64,000 nucleotides of DNA, from the NCBI GenBank assembly GCA_944989445.1, contig CALYLW010000993.1, forward strand, positions 226,001 through 290,000. The letters run 5' to 3'. This DNA comes from Ampullaceana balthica. Lineage: Eukaryota; Mollusca; Gastropoda; Lymnaeidae. Below, piece by piece: positions 58,101-64,000 of the stretch (positions are counted from its first letter, which is position 1; each line of letters begins with the position of its first letter). The position numbers and the translations under genes are program-made. The notes under the pieces were generated by a model. That model saw only the letters and a program-made list of their open reading frames with translations, searched no databases and was not told the origin of the DNA.

Positions 58101-61100
58101 CTTCCAAAACACTTTCTAAAGACCCTTACTCATTAATACAGTAACGACGTAGGAATATTACAAGCAGTCAAGTAGTTCACTAAGTTAGTAATGATAATGT
58201 AAACACATTTTAATTTTGTACTGCAACATTTTAATAAAAAAAGAAACGTAAGTACAGGAGGACAGTAACATGGCATAGCATATGTTACCCACACTGTATT
58301 ACTGTACCGTAAATTAATTTTCTATGTGTACAACATATGTATTAGAATTGACCAAAAAATGCACAAATTTAAAGGCAAACTGAGACAGAGAAACACAGTA
58401 CACACAGTACAAGTAATAATACAGTACAGTACAATTCAGTAATAATATGCAACTGAAAAACATTAATGCACGGTCAAAAAAAATATACACTGTACATACA
58501 AATGTACATAAATTATATTTTGCATTAATTATTTTTTTAAAGTACTGTGTTGCATAATAATTTTTTAAGAAAAATACTGTTTGTGCACTCACCAATAATA
58601 AATGATAATAAAATTATGCGATAGGGTTAAGAGCCTAACCCCCAAATATACCTGGGTACTCTGTATCATTGTTATAAAATTTAGAAATTTTAATTATATA
58701 AAATAAATTTATAAATACATTTTAAATTGCTGCCAAATAGAAATGTTACAAAATTAAAATGAATTCCATCACTTACAGTACCAAACAGCCTGGTGGAGTT
58801 TTAGATTTGCATAAATAACTAAACCTTAAAGACTACATGACAACAAATTTAGAGTTTGAGTATGAATCTCAATCAATGATTAAATTATGCTAAATAACAA
58901 TTTTTTTTTACCTGCTTCATTATTTAGATTCCAGCAAAATTTGCTTGCTTCAATAATATTCTTCAAGTCAGTTAATAAGCCGGATTCTGCATTTTCTTCA
59001 GAAATTTCAGCCCCTAAAGCTTTTAGAAATGTTCTAAGCTCCAGAGTCTGAAAAGTTAAATTTGTTTTTAAAAAAGCTCATGACTTTGGTAGTAGTCCTA
59101 CATGCTATATGGGTAACTTTAATTTTATTATAAAAACTGTTGGACTAGCTCAGCATATGACTTGATCCTTAGCTGGATAGTGGATAATTAGATATATGAG
59201 TTAAAATTCACCCACATGTCAAAGGTATGAACATCACTATTATGTGTTAGTGATGGAGTAAGTTGAGCTCACCAGAATGAATGCTAGTAGGAGTGAACAA
59301 GAACAAGACATGATATTGATGATGGGCTGGAGACTATGTAGTGTGTTCACAGGGGATTATTTGTGTGAGTGTTAAAATAGAGTGAGAGCATGGACAGAGC
59401 TAGATTATTTTCAAGAGCATGAATATTTACATTTTCTGGTAATATAGGATCTACCGTATTTTTTCAGCATATAAGTATAAGCTTTAGGTTAGATCAAAGA
59501 ATTGTCTGAAGCAGGACCGCAATGATTATTGGTATGACTTTGACACCCTGCCATTTGCTAGGTACTTGGATAAAAAAAATTTAATGATGAATTTAAAAAA
59601 TATATCTTTGAGAACTCGTGATTAACCGTTCTAAATTAGAGGACCGGTTAAACCGTTAGTTAAAATTAGTGAGGTATTTTTCCTTAGTTTAAAAGACACA
59701 CGCCTCGCCTGTTGGGATGTCGTGTTTACCTCTCTTGTGTCAGATGCTGGTCAACTCGCGAATTTAAAAATTGAAATAATAAATAGGGGTCTACCGATAT
59801 ATCGGCACCGATATCTGGATATCGGCAGCATGTAAAGGTCCCGATATTGACGTCATCGATATTTAATAATTTAGACCAAAAAGAAAAACAGAAAAAAAAC
59901 TATCATTTAGATTTACAATATCTCGACAAATTAATATAGGCCTATCGACACCGATACCTGTATTGAAATAGCCAAAAGAGTCCTAGTATTAATATGTACA
60001 GCCACGATACAGTGTGCTATGATAATGTTTAGGAATTGGCCGATTTTCGTATACTAGGAAATACTGTGTAAATAGTGCCGATGCCAAGTATACCGAAATT
60101 GCTTTGATAAATGGATAACTTGTAAACATTATTTTCACGTAAATGCTCTAATAGCAAAGATGCACGCAGAATCGCAGATGTCTAAAACATTTCGTTTCGT
60201 ATGGAATAGCAAAATGTACCGTGTGCAGACTTCTTGTCATTGGCAACCATTCATCCTTCAACCTCCTTTTGACTATATTACTAATTACTATTAAATTACT
60301 TTTTTCTCATTGTTTAATTCAGAAAAGGTGGCCGTGTGGAAAAGCTATTAAACTATTGGTTAGGATTAATAATTATGAGTCAAAGTTGAAGTTTAAAAAG
60401 GAGTTACTAATTTTGCTTGTACATTTTTATAAAGGACAGTTCGTTTTGTCATGAGTCCTATGTAGGTCATGATCTGGAACTTGTAAACAAAGAAACTTTG
60501 TTTCGGCAAAAAAAAATTTTTTTAATCGGTAAAATCTGCAAAATTGCATATGGGTAGACCCCTAAATTATTAAATATAGATACTTACGAGTGATAAATTT
60601 AAGAAGGACGTCATCAAATAAGACAGCTGGTTTTTGTCCTAACAAATACTCATATGGGAAAAAAATATCAGTAATATCGGCAAAAATGCATATTGGTAGT
60701 CCCCTAATATAAAAGATAAATAATTACGAGTGATAAATTTAAGAATGACGTCATCAAATTTGACCGCTGGTTTTTGTCCTTACAAATACTCATATCGGAA
60801 AAAATATCGGGAATATCGGCAAAAATGCATATCGGTAGACCCCTAATATAAAATATAAAGAATTAGGATTGATAAATTTAAGAATGACGTCATCAAACAA
60901 GACAGCTGGTTTTTGTCCTTACAAATACTCATATCGGCACACACAAAAATCGGTAATATCGGTATCGGTAATATTGGAAAAAATGCATATCGGTAGACCC
61001 CTAATAATAAATTATAAAGCTTACGGAGTAACAGTGATAGTAAGATGGAATTTATTTAAATACCATATTATGTTTCACTCGTCAACTTGCCAGAATTATT

Positions 61101-62241
61101 GAATTTCGCTGCGCACACAACGATCCCCCCCCCATAGGGTTTGAGCTACACTCTCCATTTTCCAAGGCATGCTCTGACTCATTTTAAAAAGAAAAATGTT
61201 TCTTCCCCCAACCCACTGTAGATGTATAACAGTAGGGGAGGGGAGGGAAGGTGTTTCTTCTCGCGGTCTTGTATTGGTATGTCAAAGCAAGAGGCTTCCT
61301 TTTATGTGAAATATCAAAGACCTGTCAAGCCTTCTAGACACACAGGGGTGGGTAATGTAGTGATGTCGTACCATGAACTTCACAGGTCACCCTACACTTA
61401 TTCCTGTCCTTGGACGGGCTTTGTTGCTAGTATTTTTAATAAACAATTAATGAAAAGGAAAGGGGGTGGGGTCTCCCTCCCCTTTAGCTATTTATGAATC
61501 GCGTTAAACAAAAGCCCGTGAAAAAACGCAGCGGGTAAATTCTTTTTGCCTGAAATTTCGGGTGCAGTAGCATCACTGTTGAAAGTTTTATAAATTAAGA
61601 ATATAATTTTTTTAGAAGCATTTTTGCTGTTTTCCAAAATCGTCATATTTCTAAAAAAGCTACAAATTTGAGAATCCCTGTTCCCCCTAACCCTCTAAAT
61701 TCCAATGTTTTGCACTACTTTTCCGGTCATGTGCCATAGCAACAAAGATGGCCACCGGAAATGACCTTATTTTGGCCTGGCCACGACAATGATAATTTAC
61801 CCTTGAATTTGAAGTACCTACTCCTACATTTTCATTTGCCCTACCTCAAAATATCATATTCATATCATATAATTTTTTATAGAAGATTTTTATGATTTAT
61901 GGCATGGCATATTATTAAATAATCATATAGTAAATCTTTATGAAGTACTTGACTTAAAAACAGAACAACACTTATTTTGAGTAGCCAGTACGTATTACCA
62001 TTTAAACAACTAGAAAATTGTAAAGACTGAAAGTGTAAATTGTAAATAAAATCTGGAAAGTTATGATGTTATCGAAAATAGGTTCAGTCACCGGTGTCCA
62101 GCTGTTTTGTTCAATGCTTCATATTTTTAGCAATAACTTTTTTGTAAGGGTAACTAATAGATATATAAGTATTGATAAATAAAAACTACATGAAATTACC
62201 TGTAGCGGGACCGCGATATCGATAAAGACAGGAACATTCAT
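49032..62241 (-). CDS. EIF3M: EIF3M, translation initiation factor eIF3 subunit m (10 exons, complete)
   Basis: eIF3m is a PCI-domain subunit of the eIF3 complex on the 40S ribosome. CDS exons in gene order: 62200-62241, 58912-59047, 57449-57590, 57156-57279, 56886-56980, 55565-55748, 54871-54952, 54028-54171, 49425-49525, 49032-49130. They total 1149 bases (382 residues plus stop; human is 374) and every phase joins. Diagnostic blocks: MNVPVFIDI start, [71 protein letters not shown]. The PCI domain covers the C-terminal half. The gene converges on LRP5/6. Introns 1, 2 and 8 carry transposons. Widely and steadily expressed genes of this class are normally single copy. Confidence 0.96.
49425..49525 (-). 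CDS. EIF3M: EIF3M coding exon 9
   Basis: [20 protein letters not shown] to FSKHHWQ, matching TKMVYCKIDQTQRKVVVS...FGKQQWQ. Acceptor ATTTTCAG, donor CAG|GTAACA. The intron before it is about 4.5 kb because of transposon insertion. Confidence 0.95.
49791..53905 (+). mobile_element. Tigger/pogo element with TA duplication, split by a nested transposon
   Basis: Ends CAGTGGTACCTTGAGATACG and CGTATCTCGAGGTATCAATG (inverted), with TA on both sides. A start at 50035 reads [20 protein letters not shown] then [20 protein letters not shown], the pogo-type CENPB-like helix-turn-helix. After a one-base frameshift it continues [18 protein letters not shown]. The DDE catalytic region is absent. Without the insert the element would be about 0.75 kb, so it was already an internally deleted copy. 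Lies in EIF3M intron 8, antisense to the gene. Confidence 0.88.
50288..53646 (+). mobile_element. Nested unclassified DNA transposon, 16-bp TIRs and 7-8 bp duplication
   Basis: Perfect inverted ends TAGGTATTCTAAATGA (50288-50303) and TCATTTAGAATACCTA (53631-53646) are flanked by GTGTAAG (50281-50287 and 53647-53653). The duplication becomes 8 bp, GTGTAAGT, if one base of the left TIR is assigned to it. Plus-strand coding remnants occur at 50754-50776 (followed by GTAAGT), 51480-51640, 51810-52058 and 52169-52638. They include [20 protein letters not shown] and [15 protein letters not shown], separated by stops. The frames may be exons of a decayed transposase gene; I cannot assign a superfamily. 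Confidence 0.75.
54028..54171 (-). CDS. EIF3M: EIF3M coding exon 8
   Basis: [20 protein letters not shown] to EEFVID, in the PCI domain. Acceptor TTTTTAAG, donor GATG|GTAAGA. Confidence 0.96.
54871..54952 (-). CDS. EIF3M: EIF3M coding exon 7
   Basis: [20 protein letters not shown] to INSL, matching LLTIFVSAKL...FYQNNKDFIDSLG. Acceptor TTTTTAG, donor CTTG|GTAAGT. Confidence 0.96.
55565..55748 (-). CDS. EIF3M: EIF3M coding exon 6
   Basis: [20 protein letters not shown] to FLEGELIHD, the best conserved stretch (human [20 protein letters not shown]). Acceptor ATCCTAG, donor GAT|GTTAGT. Confidence 0.97.
56886..56980 (-). CDS. EIF3M: EIF3M coding exon 5
   Basis: [20 protein letters not shown] to TACNM, matching VRKWISDWNLT in human. 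An overlapping open frame in another phase is not coding. Acceptor TTATTAG, donor GCG|GTAACC. Confidence 0.9.
57156..57279 (-). CDS. EIF3M: EIF3M coding exon 4
   Basis: [20 protein letters not shown] to PVDLEK. LSNLF.G is shared with human eIF3m. Acceptor TTTTCAG, donor AAA|GTGTGT. Confidence 0.95.
57449..57590 (-). CDS. EIF3M: EIF3M coding exon 3
   Basis: [20 protein letters not shown] to RVPLRLRM, with [14 protein letters not shown] (human LCEKLVKFREGER). Acceptor AATCCAG, donor CGAAT|GTAAGA. Confidence 0.95.
57993..58663. mobile_element. pogo/mariner-like MITE, TA duplication
   Basis: Ends CAGTGTACCCGTTATTCGC and CTGGGTACTCTG, with TA on both sides (57991-57992 and 58664-58665). No transposase frame. 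Lies in EIF3M intron 2. Confidence 0.65.
58912..59047 (-). CDS. EIF3M: EIF3M coding exon 2
   Basis: [20 protein letters not shown] to LNNEA, matching the human [18 protein letters not shown]. Acceptor CTTTTCAG, donor GCAG|GTAAAA. Confidence 0.95.
59786..61001. mobile_element. TIR element GGGGTCTACCGATAT with internal tandem array
   Basis: Ends GGGGTCTACCGATAT and ATATCGGTAGACCCC are inverted copies with TA (or AAT if one base is reassigned) outside. The interior repeats CCGATATC/GATATCGG motifs. The right part is a tandem array (separate entry). No transposase recognised. Lies in EIF3M intron 1. Confidence 0.75.
60554..60996. repeat. Tandem array of ~140-bp units
   Basis: Just over three units, each with GATAAATTTAAGAA.GACGTCA, GCTGGTTTTTGTCCT and GTAGACCCCTAAT. 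Starts of the last motif are about 140, 140 and 156 bases apart. Each unit ends in the same sequence as the host element's terminus. Confidence 0.85.
62200..62241 (-). CDS. EIF3M: EIF3M coding exon 1 (42 bases)
   Basis: Encodes [14 protein letters not shown], matching the family start MSVPAFIDISEEDQ. Donor CAG|GTAATT, ends in phase 0. Separated from exon 2 by about 3.15 kb. The next residues, [19 protein letters not shown], follow in frame. Confidence 0.88.
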
Positions 62242-62640
62242 TTTTATTATTATTGTTCCCTCTGCTTCTGAATCGGAAGCGTGAGTTAAGGGACGTAATC
62301 AAAATCATTGTCCTTTGGAGCATGATTTTTGTCCCCCTTCCTAATTCATGACGTTTCAGCGATTAGGCTAAATCTCGAGCAATTGTATTTAGTTTTGAGA
62401 GAAGCAAGGTATTCTGTCAGTTTTGTAAACAAATAAGTAGTTGTAGCAATGTAATCCATCATAATTCATTTCTTGAAAAAGATATAAACTATTTCCTTTT
62501 TTTGAGTGCGCAATAAAAGAAATAAAAAATTTAACGTGAAGAGGATGGCTGTGCTTTCAGACAATAAGATGCAACCAATCACAGTTGGCAAGCGTAATGG
62601 GATGAAAAGGGGAAAAAAGGGGTGGGGTGGGGGTGGCAAT
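62242..62640 (-). promoter_or_regulatory. EIF3M upstream region (5' UTR and probable promoter)
   Basis: Sequence before the EIF3M start codon. On the minus strand it has a TTACGTC motif and CGCTTCCGATT within 100 bases of the start. No TATA box is clearly placed. The transcription start cannot be fixed. Confidence 0.35.
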
Positions 62641-63017
62641 AATGCTTATTTGCGTTTTTCCTTCACATAATAACATATGATTCATAGTGTAGTCGTTATC
62701 ACGTCCACCTAGCACGCGGAAAGTCCTGGGTTCAAGCCAATTAAAAATGTTTGTTTCTGCCCGTTCTTTTCCCCGTTTTTTGCGAACATGACTAAACCTT
62801 GCTAGGGTCGGTCAATCACAGTTTATGGTTGGTAAGGGATTGTAGTAAAGGGTGGGGGCAGGTAACAACAACCTCAGTGTGCATGTCTCTACGTTTACTC
62901 GCTTTTTTCATTACTTCGTGCTGCTGTTTGTGTCCGTTCTCTCACCCCCCCCCCGGTCTTTGCACTATCTATGATGAGCAAGTCTGCGGCGTATGCTACG
63001 CCGCGGTTCGTATCTAG
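62641..63017 (+). mobile_element. Helitron-like element, second copy (5' end not found)
   Basis: Contains the tRNA-Val-like segment at about 62686-62738 (TAGTGTAGTCGTTATCACGT then GGGTTCAAGCC). Ends with the hairpin GCGGCGTATGCTACGCCGC (62986-63004) and GTATCTAG before T at 63018. Sister of 10362-11307, but here the 3' half lies in one orientation only. Confidence 0.65.
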
Positions 63018-63663
63018 TATATAAATAAATCTTCTATTTTGTAAGGGTCTGTGATTGATGCTCTGATTATTATGGCTCCTATGAAATTATTGTTAAAGTT
63101 TTGCCAATTCAACTGTGAAGTATGAGTTTGAGGCTCATGCTCTTCTATCTTACTGAAATTATTTATGTTTACTCACCCTCTCGTCAACTACGCTCTTCTG
63201 CAGACACACGTATTGTTTTTGTTTCCAAATTAAAGCACTTAACGACTTAAACATTCAGTGAAAACTCTTTCTCTTTTTGTGCCCCAAAAACAATGGAATT
63301 CTCGACCATTACACATTCTTATTATTCCTACTACAAAGGCCTTCAAAACTACTCTAAAAACACATCTTTTCAAACTTTACTTTCCAAATTAACTATCAAG
63401 CATTCCACATCATGTCATTATATGTTTAATTTAATTAGGATATGAATTTTTAAATTGAATGCATTTATGAATGTGTCTTCAAAGTCCAATAGATTAGCTG
63501 GTGTCCGAAAATCTTATCTGTTTTCCAAATTGTGTGTCATCCATTACTTCACATAAATTTCTACAGTAAACTCATTCAAGAAAATTATACAACTTTCTTT
63601 TCAACTTTGTGTTTAAAGAACTTGGCTACATCTTCGTTTTGATCGCCAAAAATGTACTCTTAT
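63018..63663. other. Intergenic, no gene recognised
   Basis: AT-rich sequence with no supported frame. Confidence 0.45.
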
Positions 63664-63940
63664 AGTCTTATCTATACAGACGCTCCTTCTATACAGAAGA
63701 AGAATTTTGCGTCCACGGGCCATGCCGGTCTGTTGGCAAGTGATGCAGCGTTCACAGACCATGGCTATGAGGGTTCCACGCATTTCCCAGCCCGCCTTTA
63801 TTTCCCTAACTAGTGTTTGTTACCCATTCGGAGCTAGGTGGACTCAGGGACGCCCTAGGCCACGGGAACAAATCCTTGCCTTCACAAGGATTCAAACCCG
63901 TGACCACCGATACGCCAGCCGAGTGCGCATGCCACTCTCC
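63664..63940 (-). mobile_element. tRNA-headed SINE, copy 3
   Basis: Same family as 4650 and 7083: TCTATACAGACGCTCCTTC tail unit at left, body, and minus-strand B box (GGATTCAAACCCGTGACC on plus). The head end is slightly truncated near 63940. Confidence 0.8.
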
Positions 63941-64000
63941 TTCTATGACTGGAGGTTCAATTAAGGTCGAAAGGTCTTCACATAAAATGTTAGCAAAAGT

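Larger units (their letters stand above)
53906..62199 (-). other. EIF3M introns (remaining intervals)
   Basis: AT-rich GT-AG introns. Besides the listed elements, two loosely similar patches at about 55857-55910 and 56680-56750 share TGAAATGGTG and CACCTTGGATG. The 61680-61800 part of intron 1 has TTCCGGTCATGTGCC and GGCCACCGGAAATGACC, an imperfect inverted pair. No further coding blocks seen. Confidence 0.55.

Noticed and set aside
60554..60996. CRISPR-like array
   Set aside because: Units are near-identical over their whole ~140 bases with no unique spacers; it is an internal tandem duplication of a transposon in a eukaryotic intron.

Overview
This is an AT-rich animal nuclear window with three conserved intron-rich genes separated and interrupted by many degraded transposons. 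The protein comparisons, the Penelope-like retroelement fragment, several tRNA-headed SINE variants and the low GC point to an invertebrate, most likely a lophotrochozoan and plausibly a gastropod mollusc. The species-level guess is inference; only 'metazoan' is secure. No bacterial-type features (operons, CRISPR arrays, rRNA) are present.

Layout: (1) 272-8375, minus strand: TM7SF3, a seven-transmembrane protein, nine exons recovered. Its 3' end runs off the left edge. One intron uses a GC-AG splice pair. (2) About 8.4-32.3 kb: no conserved gene recognised. It is packed with hAT elements carrying intact 8-bp target duplications, a long-TIR element holding a Helitron-like composite, five copies of a GGGGCCGTCC-ended MITE family, tRNA-headed SINEs and a LINE fragment. 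(3) 32325-44937, plus strand: the single invertebrate LRP5/6 (Arrow-type) Wnt co-receptor. Seventeen exons give 1622 residues with all splice phases consistent; only the signal-peptide exon is missing. All four propeller/EGF units, two LDLa repeats, a TM helix and five PPP(S/T)P signalling motifs are present. (4) 44938-48.6 kb: the probable long LRP5/6 3' UTR. (5) 49032-62241, minus strand: EIF3M, translation initiation factor eIF3 subunit m. Ten exons give a complete 382-residue protein, including a 42-base first coding exon. Its introns host a Tigger/pogo element with another transposon nested inside it, a pogo-like MITE and a TIR element with a tandem array. (6) 62.2-64 kb: a second Helitron-like copy and a SINE.

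LRP5/6 and EIF3M are convergent, with opposed candidate polyadenylation signals about 30 bases apart. The three genes act in unrelated processes (stress-linked membrane protein, Wnt reception, translation) and nothing suggests a functional cluster. The most unusual features are the LRP5/6 C-terminal exon (a whole C-terminal third with no introns, a reduced LDLa block and a polyhistidine run next to a signalling motif) and several nested mobile elements whose borders can be read to the base.
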